64,000 nt of DNA, from positions 1,736,001 to 1,800,000 of the forward strand of contig NZ_CP109785.1 in assembly GCF_025913575.1 (NCBI RefSeq). The letters run 5' to 3'. The stretch is from Halocatena marina (GTDB lineage: Archaea > Halobacteriota > Halobacteria > Halobacteriales > Haloarculaceae). This document shows, in pieces, positions 34,547 through 43,586 of this stretch. Each line of letters opens with the position of its first letter. Position 1 is the stretch's first letter. The notes below the pieces were generated by a model that had not been told where the DNA came from, ran no database searches, and was given only the letters and a program-made list of their open reading frames with translations. The translations under genes and the position numbers were made by a program.

Positions 34547-34996
34547 ATGCTATCTATGGACATGGATAGATACCACACGATTCTCCGTTGTACTGGTGAT
34601 ACGTCCCTCTCTAGTACCATCATTGAGGCGATTGCGGCGATCGATCGAGTTGAACCAAACGAGATGGAACCGATCTACTCTGCCATCGATCCCGACGCGT
34701 TAGAGCAACTCGTCGAGTCACTTCGGCGTTCGTCCCACCAGAAAGGAGACGAACGTGCCGAATTCACGTTTGACGGGTACCGGGTCACAGTGTTGTCGAG
34801 TGGTGAGATCGAGATTCGACAGCACACGACTGAGACCCGTGGTGAACCGACTGACGAGATGGCGTTCCATCTCGCACTCACGCACCTTCTCCAAACGGCG
34901 ACGGCGAATGGCGTCGATATCGAAGGGGGATGGGGGTGTCGAAACAAGTCCGATTCCAAATGGGGTGTCGAAATCTACGGTGTCAAAGAGCGGTGA
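34547..34996 (+). CDS. HalOD1 output-domain protein
   Basis: 149 residues from 34547; ATGs at 34556 and 34562 are in frame. Residues 16-95 are HalOD1: DTSLSSTIIEAIAAIDRVEP, EMEPIYSAIDPDALEQLVES and EFTFDGYRVTVLSSGEIEIR. The last 45 residues (FHLALTHLLQTATANGVDIE, then WGCRNKSDSKWGVEIYGVKE) are an extra segment not seen in the shorter HalOD1 gene at 16333, possibly a second small domain. Confidence 0.85.
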   Translation: MLSMDMDRYHTILRCTGDTSLSSTIIEAIAAIDRVEPNEMEPIYSAIDPDALEQLVESLRRSSHQKGDERAEFTFDGYRVTVLSSGEIEIRQHTTETRGEPTDEMAFHLALTHLLQTATANGVDIEGGWGCRNKSDSKWGVEIYGVKER

Positions 34997-35144
34997 CGAT
35001 CACATGCGACCGGAACAAGAGCACTGCTGCTCTCCAGGAGGATACACCATCGAACCTGCTTGGTAGCGATCGTGCTGGGCTACGCGAGATCACGTGAGAC
35101 GCCAGATTAGATTCGATCGGATCAACTCAGTTCAAAGTACGGTG

Positions 35145-35486
35145 CTACAATACGAGCTGCAAGCCCCACAGCGCAAGCATTCCGATGCCGATCGTCGGGA
35201 GAACTCGCTTCGTTCGCCATGCGACGAGCGTCGCAATTGCCCCGGCGAGTACTTTCTCGTGCTCGAACACTAGCCCGAGGGACGGTCCCAGTGAGAGCGA
35301 GATAATTGCCGGGACGATGAGAGCTGCCAGTGCCGCCGGCGGAACGAACCGGAGCACGCCCTCGATCCAGACCGGTACGTCGTCCAGCCGTCCAAACAGA
35401 ATAATGAACGAGAGTCGGAGGGCATACGTGCCGATCCCGACGATGAAGAACACCAGCCAAATCGTCATCGGATCGTATCCAGTCAT
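35145..35486 (-). CDS. azlD: AzlD-family branched-chain amino acid transport subunit
   Basis: 113 residues, normal for AzlD: WLVFFIVGIGTYALRLSFII, VPVWIEGVLRFVPPAALAAL and RRT-like KRVLPTIGIGMLALWGL. Three to four membrane segments. AzlC-AzlD pairs export or move branched-chain amino acids and analogues. Its ATG overlaps the azlC stop by 4 bases. Confidence 0.9.
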   Translation of the reverse strand: MTGYDPMTIWLVFFIVGIGTYALRLSFIILFGRLDDVPVWIEGVLRFVPPAALAALIVPAIISLSLGPSLGLVFEHEKVLAGAIATLVAWRTKRVLPTIGIGMLALWGLQLVL

Positions 35487-36280
35487 TGAGTCGATCCCAT
35501 CTCGTCATCAGCATCTGATTCGCTGTCACGGGTGAATTCATCGCTCCGTGTGCTTGTCGGGAATGAGCCGTGTCGGCGTCCGACTGCGACACCGGCGGTG
35601 ATGCCACCGAGTGTTGCGACCACGAGTCCAAGATCGAACGGAAGTACCCCAGCAATAACGCTGAGTGCTCCTGCAACGATCGCCGCGAGGATGGTGGGTC
35701 GATCTTCGAGTGCAGGAAACAACAACGCGATGAACGTGAGCGGCACAGCGAATTCGAGTGAGAGCCCGCTCGGAATCTGTGCGCCAGCGACAACTCCGAC
35801 GATTGTCCCAAGCTGCCATGTACCCCAGAGAGTGATTGCTGCACCGAGGTAGAACCATTTTCGAGTGCTCGGTGTGTAGTCTTTCGCTCGAAATTCAGTG
35901 AGTGAAACCGCATACGTCTGGTCGGTGAGACCGTAGGCACAAAGCCACTTCCACGGCCCACTGAGCCGTTGGAAGTAAGGCGCGATTGACGCGCTGTACA
36001 TCACGTGACGGAGGTTGATGATGATTGCTGTCACAACGACCACAGCAACTGGGGCGGTGTTCCCGATGAGATCAATAGCCGCGAGTTGGGATGCTCCAGC
36101 AAAGACGATGGCAGACATAGCAATCGCTTGAAGGGGCGGAATACCGGCATTCACTGCTGTCACGCCCGTGATGAGGCCAAACGGGATGATTCCCAGAAGG
36201 ATGGGTATCACGGTGCGTGCGCCAGTCAGAAACGCATTCCGGACGGACGTATCGTTGGTCTGAGACTCCATCTGAGACAT
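35483..36280 (-). CDS. azlC: AzlC-family branched-chain amino acid transport subunit
   Basis: 265 residues. AzlC motifs: GARTVIPILLGIIPFGLITG, AMSAIVFAGASQLAAIDLIG, INLRHVMYSASIAPYFQRL and YGLTDQTYAVSLTEF. About eight short membrane segments, then a charged C-terminal tail of about 30 residues. Works with AzlD, encoded next. An ATG at 36271 (MESQTNDTS) is a possible alternative start. Confidence 0.92.
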   Translation of the reverse strand: MSQMESQTNDTSVRNAFLTGARTVIPILLGIIPFGLITGVTAVNAGIPPLQAIAMSAIVFAGASQLAAIDLIGNTAPVAVVVVTAIIINLRHVMYSASIAPYFQRLSGPWKWLCAYGLTDQTYAVSLTEFRAKDYTPSTRKWFYLGAAITLWGTWQLGTIVGVVAGAQIPSGLSLEFAVPLTFIALLFPALEDRPTILAAIVAGALSVIAGVLPFDLGLVVATLGGITAGVAVGRRHGSFPTSTRSDEFTRDSESDADDEMGSTQ

Positions 36281-36303
36281 TGATTAGAGACTAGCGCGTG
36301 ACG

Positions 36304-36310
36304 TTTATAT
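36304..36310 (-). promoter_or_regulatory. TATA box of azlCD
   Basis: Minus strand ATATAAA lies 24-30 bases before the azlC ATG at 36280, the spacing of a leaderless haloarchaeal transcript. Confidence 0.55.
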
Positions 36311-36666
36311 CGTCGGCTTTGTGTCTCGATAAGTGTCATACTAGAAATGAGAAACCCGATAACGCGTGCATTGGGTTTGCATCACATCAAGTACATCCCG
36401 ATCACCGTTTCTGATGTCAACGACGACCGTGCAGAGAGATGCGAATTCGATAGCTGGTTTCGGCCTTATGTGTTGAGTCAGTGCTTCCAATCGGGTTGTC
36501 TGGGGCGGTTGTCCGATGGCCTGCGTGCATTGTGAGGGTGAAATCTCTTTGATCGAAGAGTCCGGAGACGAACGGTACCGAACGAAAGCAGACCCCTCGT
36601 GCGATGTGTCTCGCCACGGAGGGATGCACGTCCGGGGGCAGCTGTTTCAACGTTGGCCAGCCAACG
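36311..36666. other. Intergenic, nothing recognised
   Basis: Between azlC and the amidase gene (both minus strand). Small open frames on both strands have no protein-like composition. Confidence 0.4.
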
Positions 36667-37287
36667 CTAGATGAGGCTCATGTAGTAGTTCCAGTCCCAG
36701 TTCGAGCCCGGATCAGTATGGTCATTCCAGCCACAGTCGGACTCGGGTACCTGATGATGGCCCATAATACCGCTCTCTCCACCACACGATGCGACACCAG
36801 AGACGCGGCTCTTCGGGATGTTGTATTCGTTACACAGCCAGCGGACGAGTTCAGCAGAGCTCTGATACTGTGCATCGGGGAAACCGCTGCTCACGTAGCC
36901 ACCGTGCTCAATGCCGATCGTGGCGTCGTTGTACCACGAAACACCACCAGCGTGCCACCCGATATTGATGTCACTGAGTGACTGGTATTTGTAGCCGTCA
37001 TCCCGGATCGTGTAGTGGGCACTGACGTTGGCATCCGGATTCTGGAACCAGTTGACGGTCCCTTCGGCAGATCCCTGTGCGACGTGGATGACGATAGCGT
37101 CGATCTCTGCTGCGCCACGGTTCGCAGCAGTGTAGTTGCTCGAATGAGCCGGCTCCCAATCAACCGATGGCTTCGCTTCCGCGCTGGTGCTCGATAGCGT
37201 AACTCCGCTGAGACCGATCGCGCTTACCGTTCCCATCTGTTTCAGTACGTCTCGCCGGGTTGGACCTGCATGCTTATCTTCTTGCAT
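36667..37287 (-). CDS. Tat-exported N-acetylmuramoyl-L-alanine amidase-like protein (Amidase_2/PGRP fold)
   Basis: 206 residues. Twin-arginine signal PTRRDVLKQMGTVSAIGLSG, cleavage expected near AEAKP. The catalytic domain has the zinc-site pattern: His68 in DAIVIHVAQG, His177 in GIMGHHQVPES and Asp192 in HTDPG, plus Glu127 in TIGIEHGG and the usual SAHYTIRDDGYKYQS. Such enzymes cut the lactyl-Ala bond of peptidoglycan. Archaea have no peptidoglycan, so the target is probably bacterial walls or fragments in the surroundings (inference). Four Cys in the mature part may form disulfides. Monocistronic. Confidence 0.85.
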   Translation of the reverse strand: MQEDKHAGPTRRDVLKQMGTVSAIGLSGVTLSSTSAEAKPSVDWEPAHSSNYTAANRGAAEIDAIVIHVAQGSAEGTVNWFQNPDANVSAHYTIRDDGYKYQSLSDINIGWHAGGVSWYNDATIGIEHGGYVSSGFPDAQYQSSAELVRWLCNEYNIPKSRVSGVASCGGESGIMGHHQVPESDCGWNDHTDPGSNWDWNYYMSLI

Positions 37288-37497
37288 GACAACTGTGATT
37301 AGAATGCACCTCTACTTTATGATACCTCCTGACATCTACGACACGGCACATCACACTGACGTGATTCTTGGCATTCAATGAGAGTGTTGTGTTCGGACTA
37401 CGATTCGCCCTAATCAATGTTAGAATAGGTACCGTGTTTTGATAAACCAGATATCAGAACAGAAATGAGACTAAGCAACCATCGATTCGAGCGCTGA

Positions 37498-38535
37498 TTA
37501 CGTTCCTTTGATCAGATGTGTGACTCCAATCGACTCAGCGACGACCCACACGACGAAAATGAGATACGCGACCAACAGTGCATAGGATTCGACATTAGTG
37601 AGTGAGAGATCGGTTCGCAGGATGGTAAAGAGAAGAATAGTCGCAACCGTCAGGACACCCATCATCGGGACCGCGACCGAGAAGTTCACGGGAGCACTTC
37701 CGACGATGAGGACACCGATTGGAATTGCGACGAGCAGATCGAACGTGTTCGATCCGAGTACGTTCCCGAGACTCGTGACACCCTTGCCAGCGCGGGCCGA
37801 TCGGACACTCACGAGTGTATCTGGTAGACTTGTTGCTGCCGCGATGATGATCACGCCAGCGAGAAACTCTGGAATGCCGAACGTGTGTCCGAGTGACTCG
37901 ACACCACCGACGAGCTGCTCAACAGCAATCAGGATGACGAGCAATCCGACAGCGAGCTTTGCCCACGCTCTGTGGACGGATCCTTCACTACTCGTTCTGT
38001 CACCTTGGTATTCATTGATATCTTGCCACTGGATGAAGAGATAGAGCACGTACAATAAAAGTGGAATAGCAGCCAACGGGCGCGTGATCCGTCCAGTGAG
38101 CGAGGGTGCATTCGGAACCGGGGCGTAGATGACCGCCAGTGCGAACGTCACAACCAGTGCCGAAACAGCGAGCATATAGAACTGAGCTTCCTTGTAGACG
38201 ATGGTACGATTGGCTTCAATGTCTTCATCGGTCAGGATTCCGGCGAGAGCAGGTATCACGAGAATGTTGAACACTGCAGAGCCGACGATCGCACCGACTC
38301 CCATATCGAACACGCCAGCGAGGGCAGTAAACACAACACTTGCTAGTTCGGGAAAACTCGAACCAACCGCGACGACGACTGATCCTTGAACCACCGCGGG
38401 GAGTCCATAGTGAGCCGATAAGCGCTCTGCGGACGCTTCAAGCCAACCGCTCCCAAACCAGATGAATCCCGTCGCAACGATGATGACGACTACGTTCACA
38501 ATCGGCGTGTTCGGAAGCAGACCACCAAGAACCAT
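37498..38535 (-). CDS. Cation/Ca2+ exchanger, CaCA family (Na+/Ca2+ antiporter type)
   Basis: 345 residues with the two inverted alpha-repeats of the CaCA family: VVAVGSSFPELASVVFTALA ending in GSAVFNILVIP, and IIAAATSLPDTLVSVRSA ending in LGSNTFDLLVAIP. About ten membrane segments. The second repeat has Asp (SLPDT) where the first has Glu (SFPEL), as in YrbG-like and other prokaryotic exchangers. Exports Ca2+ using Na+ or H+; cell membrane. Confidence 0.93.
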   Translation of the reverse strand: MVLGGLLPNTPIVNVVVIIVATGFIWFGSGWLEASAERLSAHYGLPAVVQGSVVVAVGSSFPELASVVFTALAGVFDMGVGAIVGSAVFNILVIPALAGILTDEDIEANRTIVYKEAQFYMLAVSALVVTFALAVIYAPVPNAPSLTGRITRPLAAIPLLLYVLYLFIQWQDINEYQGDRTSSEGSVHRAWAKLAVGLLVILIAVEQLVGGVESLGHTFGIPEFLAGVIIIAAATSLPDTLVSVRSARAGKGVTSLGNVLGSNTFDLLVAIPIGVLIVGSAPVNFSVAVPMMGVLTVATILLFTILRTDLSLTNVESYALLVAYLIFVVWVVAESIGVTHLIKGT

Positions 38536-38561
38536 TACGTGGATCCAATTCGGTCACATTT

Positions 38562-38573
38562 CAAATATGTTTT
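38562..38573 (-). promoter_or_regulatory. TATA element of the exchanger gene
   Basis: Minus strand AAAACATATTTG lies 27-38 bases before the ATG at 38535, a leaderless arrangement. Confidence 0.5.
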
Positions 38574-38981
38574 GGTGTTATTGACTATAGTGAAACAGTC
38601 GTATATGTATCATATGTATCCGCAGAGAATACAAACGATGCTGGGCGTATTGATACATGCTCCAGTCACCCGCAGTACAGATATTTACTCGATGTTGTTG
38701 GAAGTAATCGGTCAAAAAACACTCCTCACGGCGTGATTACCCAACTAAAATTACTATTTCGTTATCATTACTTGTTCAATGTTTTTCAAGCGATAGTGTT
38801 GTCCACCAAATAGTTCTAGAATGGACACAAATAATCGGGGGACAGCGTGTTGCTACACGAATCGAGATATTCCAACCAGTGATAACATTAGTCAACAGGT
38901 CACCCGGATGTAACACGTGAAAGCAATCTGATCGAACGTTCAGGCGACAGTATTTCGATGTGAATTCGAAGGTTAGGAGAA
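38574..38981. other. AT-rich intergenic stretch, nothing recognised
   Basis: Upstream of the exchanger gene and downstream of the oxidoreductase gene, both on the minus strand. The short overlapping repeat ATGTATCATATGTATC near 38605 is the only visible structure. Confidence 0.35.
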
Positions 38982-39473
38982 TCACGTCTCCTCGAACGTG
39001 AATCGAAGCACCGCGAGATCCTGCTTTGCCCGATCGAGTTGATCACCACCTGTTGCTGGATTACCGCCGAACCCGAGGATCCATCCCACTATTCCGTGAC
39101 GTTCGAAGTACTCGACGATCATAGCATCGCGTGCTTCAGTAGTAATTATCTCTCCGATTGCGGAACGCTTTGTCCCGCGAAACCAAATGGTGCAGTCGCT
39201 TGGATCTCGAAAATTCTCCCACCAGTTGCTGTCTTGAATCGGTGTAACAGCAACTATCGCAGCATCGAATTGTTCGTACGCCACCGGAAATGTGTACTGC
39301 CGTCCGGACTGGCGACCAGCGTACGAGAGGAGCACGAGCCAATTGCTCACTGGCCAATGGAAGCGAGTGCACAAGAGCGAACGAAACAACGAATTGGCGA
39401 GTCGCTCCTCAATGATGCGCTGAACAGACGATACCCGTTTCGATGATCGGGAGACGTCAGTATCTTCGGCCAT
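38982..39473 (-). CDS. Deazaflavin (F420)-dependent nitroreductase/quinone reductase-like protein
   Basis: 163 residues from the ATG at 39473; the frame runs 75 bases further upstream without family character. Pattern of the DUF385/Ddn family: LLSYAGRQSGRQYTFPVAYE, IVAVTPIQDSNWWENFRDPS and CTIWFRGTKRSAIGEI. These split-barrel proteins use reduced F420 to reduce quinones or nitro compounds, and haloarchaea make F420. Substrate unknown. Confidence 0.75.
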   Translation of the reverse strand: MAEDTDVSRSSKRVSSVQRIIEERLANSLFRSLLCTRFHWPVSNWLVLLSYAGRQSGRQYTFPVAYEQFDAAIVAVTPIQDSNWWENFRDPSDCTIWFRGTKRSAIGEIITTEARDAMIVEYFERHGIVGWILGFGGNPATGGDQLDRAKQDLAVLRFTFEET

Positions 39474-39885
39474 GCTACTATCATCGACGGTGATTGTCGT
39501 GAAAATACCGTCCGACGATACATGTTGTGGATCCCAAATGAATCTCACTGCGCTCGGTCGATTCGCCTCTTCTTCCCACCTGTCTCAGGAGTCGTGCAGA
39601 CGCACCGACAGGCGAACCTGCGAGCTGTCTCGGTTGTGGTACGGAATGGGTGTACAGATCACGTCGTATCGACCAGCACCCGTCTGATCGAGGCTATCAA
39701 CACCTTCAGCGATGAGATATCTACGGGAAGATGTGTACCTATGGACGTGGTGGTCGTCGAGTTCAGCGGCTGATTTGTCTGCTGTGAGCGGATCGATCTG
39801 CCGAGGCTGTCGCTCAAGACGTTCAGTGCCGGTCGCTCTCGCCGAAGTCAACACGTTTAATCGCTTTCCGACCCTAGATCTGGTA
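39474..39885. other. Divergent intergenic region
   Basis: Open frames here (including an in-frame extension of the ABC gene from 39712) are rich in Ser/Arg/Trp and look non-coding. The ABC promoter is at its right end. Confidence 0.4.
39855..39863 (+). promoter_or_regulatory. TATA-like element deciding the ABC start
   Basis: GTTTAATCG lies 23-31 bases before the GTG at 39886. It supports a leaderless GTG start rather than the upstream ATG at 39712, because the TATA box would lie inside the longer frame. Confidence 0.45.
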
Positions 39886-40869
39886 GTGTCGCTTGCCATT
39901 TCTACGACGAATCTCGAAAAGAACTATGGGGATGTTCGAGCGCTCGATGGACTTTCACTCTCGGTCGAGCAGGGTGAGTTCTTCGGGCTTCTTGGACCGA
40001 ATGGTGCGGGCAAGACGACGTTCATCAATATTCTCGTCGGGCTCGTCCGCAAGTCTGGCGGCGAAGCCAGCGTATTCGGCCACGATGTCGAGGACGACTA
40101 CCGCGCTGCTCGGGATCGGATCGGACTCGCACCACAGGAGTTCAACGTTGACCGTTTCTTTCCGATTCGAGAAGTGTTGATCCACAAGGCGGGCTATCAC
40201 GGGATCTCGACGAAAGAGGCCGGAGAGCGTGCGGACAGGGCACTCCGTACCGTTGGAATCTACGAAAAGCGCGAGACACGCTTTGATTGGCTCTCTGGCG
40301 GAATGAAACGCCGATTCATGCTCGCTCGTGCGCTCGTCTCGGACCCTGATCTCCTCATTCTCGACGAACCGACGGCAGGAGTCGATGTCGAACTTCGACA
40401 CGATCTCTGGGACATCATTACAGACCTCAACGACGACGGCACCACTGTGTTACTGACGACACACTACATCGAAGAAGCTGAGCAACTCTGTGATTCGGTT
40501 GCGATCATGGATTCGGGGAGCAAACTTACGGTCGCCAGCCCAGAGACGCTGATGGCACGCGGCAACGACACCGTTCGCCTCCGACTTCGTGAGCAGCCGA
40601 CGCGAATTCCGACGCTCGATGATGAACGCATCGACAACGTAGCGCTCGATGATGATACACTCGTTGTGACAACGGCTCATGGAGGAGAGGTTGCACCCAC
40701 CCTCGTTCGCAGTCTCGACCACCAGGATCACACAGTGGTCGACATAGACATTTCGCGCACATCGCTCGAAGAGGTTTTCGTCTCATTGACCAGCCACGAA
40801 CAACAGACAGAAGACGAGAGCGACGGTCGTGAGACTGAGGCACCAGCATCAACCGGAGGGTCGTTGTGA
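39886..40869 (+). CDS. ABC-2 type transporter ATP-binding protein
   Basis: 327 residues from the GTG at 39886. Walker A GPNGAGKTTFINILVGL, Q-loop GLAPQEFNVDRFF, signature LSGGMKRRFMLARAL, Walker B LLILDEPTAGVD and H-loop VLLTTHYIEEAEQL. The C-terminal regulatory region (about 230-310) and a Glu/Thr-rich tail follow. CcmA/YadG-like exporters of this type move drugs, lipids or polysaccharides. The last 4 bases overlap the permease gene. Confidence 0.92.
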   Translation: MSLAISTTNLEKNYGDVRALDGLSLSVEQGEFFGLLGPNGAGKTTFINILVGLVRKSGGEASVFGHDVEDDYRAARDRIGLAPQEFNVDRFFPIREVLIHKAGYHGISTKEAGERADRALRTVGIYEKRETRFDWLSGGMKRRFMLARALVSDPDLLILDEPTAGVDVELRHDLWDIITDLNDDGTTVLLTTHYIEEAEQLCDSVAIMDSGSKLTVASPETLMARGNDTVRLRLREQPTRIPTLDDERIDNVALDDDTLVVTTAHGGEVAPTLVRSLDHQDHTVVDIDISRTSLEEVFVSLTSHEQQTEDESDGRETEAPASTGGSL

Positions 40870-41654
40870 ACGTCGTTTCCGTCGGTTTGTGGACGCTCAT
40901 CCATCGGGAAGTGCTCCGGTTCGTTCGTCGACCACGGAACACGTTTCTCCCGCCTGCAATCACGAATACGCTCTACTTTGTCGTTTTCGGGGTGATTCTC
41001 GGTGGACGAATCAATGCAAGTGAAGGCGTTCCGTACATCCTCTTTATCCTTCCTGGTCTCGTTGTGCTCGGTGCGACCAGTGATGCGTTTCAGAACGCTT
41101 CGTTCTCTATCTTCCACGGACGCTGGAACGAGTACATCCACGAGGTCCAGACATCGCCGCTTTCATACACCGAGATGGTTCTCGCGTACGTCTCGACCAG
41201 CGCGCTGCGTGGCATCATCATCGCGGTGTTGATCACTATCGTCGGTGCTATCTGTACGAATCTCATCCCATCGATGACGCCGGTCTGGTTCGCGCATCCT
41301 GCGTACGTCGTTGCGTTCATTCTTGTAATCACGTTCCTCTTCGCTGGCTTCGGCGTCGTAGGAGGTCTGTGGGCGCGAGATTTCGACTATCTGACCGTGA
41401 TGAATCAGTTCATTATTCGACCGCTCGTTTTCTTCGGTGCAGTCTTCTATCCCCTAAGCGCCCTCTCCAAATTCTGGCAGACCGTGTCACTGCTCAACCC
41501 GATGGTCTACATGGTCGATGGGGTTAGGTATGCATTCATTGGTACGAGTGACATTGACCCGAACGTCTCGCTCGCAGTGCTCACGGGTGCAACAGTGATG
41601 ATCGTGCTTTTCGACGTGTGGTTGTTCAAGCGTGGTTACGGACTAACCGAATGA
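40866..41654 (+). CDS. ABC-2 type transporter permease
   Basis: 262 residues, GTG start overlapping the ATPase stop. Six membrane segments: FLPPAITNTLYFVVFGVILG, ILFILPGLVVLGATSDAF, IIIAVLITIVGAICTNLI and others. It has the ABC-2 family end region IRPLVFFGAVFYPLSALS followed by LNPMVYMVDGVRYAFIG. It pairs with the ATPase just upstream to form an exporter (YadH-like). Substrate unknown. Confidence 0.92.
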   Translation: MNVVSVGLWTLIHREVLRFVRRPRNTFLPPAITNTLYFVVFGVILGGRINASEGVPYILFILPGLVVLGATSDAFQNASFSIFHGRWNEYIHEVQTSPLSYTEMVLAYVSTSALRGIIIAVLITIVGAICTNLIPSMTPVWFAHPAYVVAFILVITFLFAGFGVVGGLWARDFDYLTVMNQFIIRPLVFFGAVFYPLSALSKFWQTVSLLNPMVYMVDGVRYAFIGTSDIDPNVSLAVLTGATVMIVLFDVWLFKRGYGLTE

Positions 41655-42285
41655 GTGTTTCCACCGATCGAAGCGATCCATCCACTCATCACGAATAGAT
41701 CGCCAACTGCCACATCCGACACACACTCTGGTTGAGTTATAGATAGAATGGTTACATCCCTACGTTTGTAATGCGCTGTGTCATCACTGATGAAAAGAAC
41801 TGCACCGGACCGACAATTGAGTAGTTGTTCTTTTCAACTCGCGAACCAAGCCACGGTATTTCCAACACTGAGCCGTGAGGTAGTAAAACCGACTCACACT
41901 GCTCAGTGACCGTCATTCATCAATGTTGGAGTCGTGTAGGTAAAGCGCTACTAGTTTAAACCTATTCATATAGATAATCAGACTCGTTGAGTTTCAGTAT
42001 TGCTCTTTGGGATGTGATGATACGGAGTTCACATAGTATTTTAGATATTTCATTTAGATGCGGAAAGATAACGACTGCTCTAGATGAAGAGACCGCTCCG
42101 ACGCTATCGGGGCACATAGACATCGCTGTCGACGTTTGCCACCCCGACCGATAGCGCCTGACACCGCTGTCAGCACCGTCATCAGTAGTTATAAGAGACC
42201 TCGTGGGTTGGATTGACTCGATTGGGACCCGCTGACAGACACCCCGAATCAGGGCGGAAAGCGGTGAACGCACGACAGTCAGACG
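41655..42285. other. Intergenic region after the ABC exporter
   Basis: No gene supported; a long minus-strand frame (41962-42693) runs into ilvA antisense and is a shadow. It holds the 10-bp inverted repeat at 41791-41835 and a TATA-like GTTATAAGA at 42188-42196 for the next gene. Confidence 0.4.
41791..41835. repeat. Perfect 10-bp inverted repeat
   Basis: TGAAAAGAAC at 41791-41800 and GTTCTTTTCA at 41826-41835, separated by 25 bases. It lies 137 bases after the exporter operon. Could be an RNA hairpin at the transcript end or a binding site. Confidence 0.6.
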
Positions 42286-43524
42286 ATGCCCGCAACAGGA
42301 GATATGCCAGTAACAGTAGAAGACATCAAACGCGCACGAGATCGTTTCGACGACGAATCGGTCGTTCGAAGAACACCAATCGAAACCAGTCGAACGCTGG
42401 ATGCGAAAACACAGGCCAACGTCATTCTCAAGATGGAACATCTCCAGCGAACTGGCTCGTTCAAGACACGGGGGGCTTATAACAAACTTAGTCAACTCGC
42501 AGACAGTAACGACGGTCAAATCGACAGAGCAGTCGCGGCGAGTGCCGGTAACCACGCACAAGGCGTCGCGCTCGCTGCCACAAAAACGGGGCTCGATGCG
42601 ACAATCGTTATGCCCAAGAACGCCCCGCAGTCGAAGATCGACGCAACGAAGGGATACGGTGCGAGAATAGAACTCCACGGTTCCGGTTTTCAATCAGCGA
42701 TGAATCACGCGCATTCGCTCGTCGACGAGAACGCTGTTTTCGTCCACGCGTACGACGATCCGGATATCGTCGCTGGCCAAGGAACCGTCGGTCTCGAGAT
42801 TCTTGAGCAAGTTCCTGCTGTCGATGTGGTGATTGTTCCGATCGGAGGCGGTGGGCTAATTGGCGGTGTTGCGACCGCGATTAAAGAACTTGACCCGCAC
42901 GTGCGAGTCATCGGAGTGCAAGCCGAGGGTGCGGCGACAGTCCCACAGAGTCTCGAAAAAGGGCAGCCACATACTGCAGACGCTGTTCAAACGATCGCCG
43001 ACGGAATTGCGACAGGGGGTATCTCTGATCTCACCTTCGAACTCATCGAACAGCACGTCGATGAGATCATTACCGTCTCTGATACTGAAATCGCCGACAG
43101 TATTCTGTATCTTCTCGAACGAACGAAGCAGATGGTCGAAGGAGCTGGTGCGTCGGCGATCGCTGCACTCCTGAGCGACGAACTCGACACCGAGAGAAAA
43201 ACTGTTGTTCCTGTGATCAGCGGCGGGAACCTCAGCATGACAATGCTCCAACGCGTTTTGACACACGGATTGACGTTCCGAAAACAACTGATCCGGTTGC
43301 GCGTTCGTATCATCGATGAACCCGGTAAGATGAGTCATCTCTCGGGAATCATCGCGGCAAACGACGCAAACATCCAAAACGTCAGCCACGAACGCGCAAT
43401 CGGTGATCTTTCAGTCGGCGAGGCGTACTTGGATTTCCAAATTGAGACGAGCGGTGATCAACACACGAATCACATCATCGAAGCCATCGAACAGGACGGG
43501 TACGAGGTCATTCGTCAGGATTGA
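42286..43524 (+). CDS. ilvA: Threonine ammonia-lyase (threonine dehydratase)
   Basis: 412 residues, or 406 from the ATG at 42304. PLP lysine in RTGSFKTRGAYNKL, substrate loop ASAGNHAQGVALAA, phosphate-binding loop PIGGGGLIGGVATAI and C-terminal ACT domain from about residue 330 (IRLRVRIIDEPGKMSHLSGI). It makes 2-oxobutanoate from threonine, the first step to isoleucine; the short single ACT form is the TdcB/IlvA type of archaea. It suits the branched-chain amino acid genes in this window. Confidence 0.92.
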   Translation: MPATGDMPVTVEDIKRARDRFDDESVVRRTPIETSRTLDAKTQANVILKMEHLQRTGSFKTRGAYNKLSQLADSNDGQIDRAVAASAGNHAQGVALAATKTGLDATIVMPKNAPQSKIDATKGYGARIELHGSGFQSAMNHAHSLVDENAVFVHAYDDPDIVAGQGTVGLEILEQVPAVDVVIVPIGGGGLIGGVATAIKELDPHVRVIGVQAEGAATVPQSLEKGQPHTADAVQTIADGIATGGISDLTFELIEQHVDEIITVSDTEIADSILYLLERTKQMVEGAGASAIAALLSDELDTERKTVVPVISGGNLSMTMLQRVLTHGLTFRKQLIRLRVRIIDEPGKMSHLSGIIAANDANIQNVSHERAIGDLSVGEAYLDFQIETSGDQHTNHIIEAIEQDGYEVIRQD

Positions 43525-43586
43525 TCCGATGTGCTCATCACGCCGGTCACTCACCTTGGATAACAGACAGCACGAGATGCTTTGGA

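Noticed and set aside
35122..35961. 279-residue minus-strand frame overlapping azlC and azlD
   Set aside because: Same strand but a different frame from two clear genes, with low-complexity Arg/Ser composition.
39712..39885. 58-residue N-terminal extension of the ABC-2 ATPase
   Set aside because: A TATA-like element lies inside it at the correct distance from the GTG at 39886, and the added residues are not ABC-like.
41962..42693. 243-residue minus-strand frame
   Set aside because: Its first part is antisense to the start of ilvA and the remainder is Cys/Arg-rich without domains; a shadow frame.
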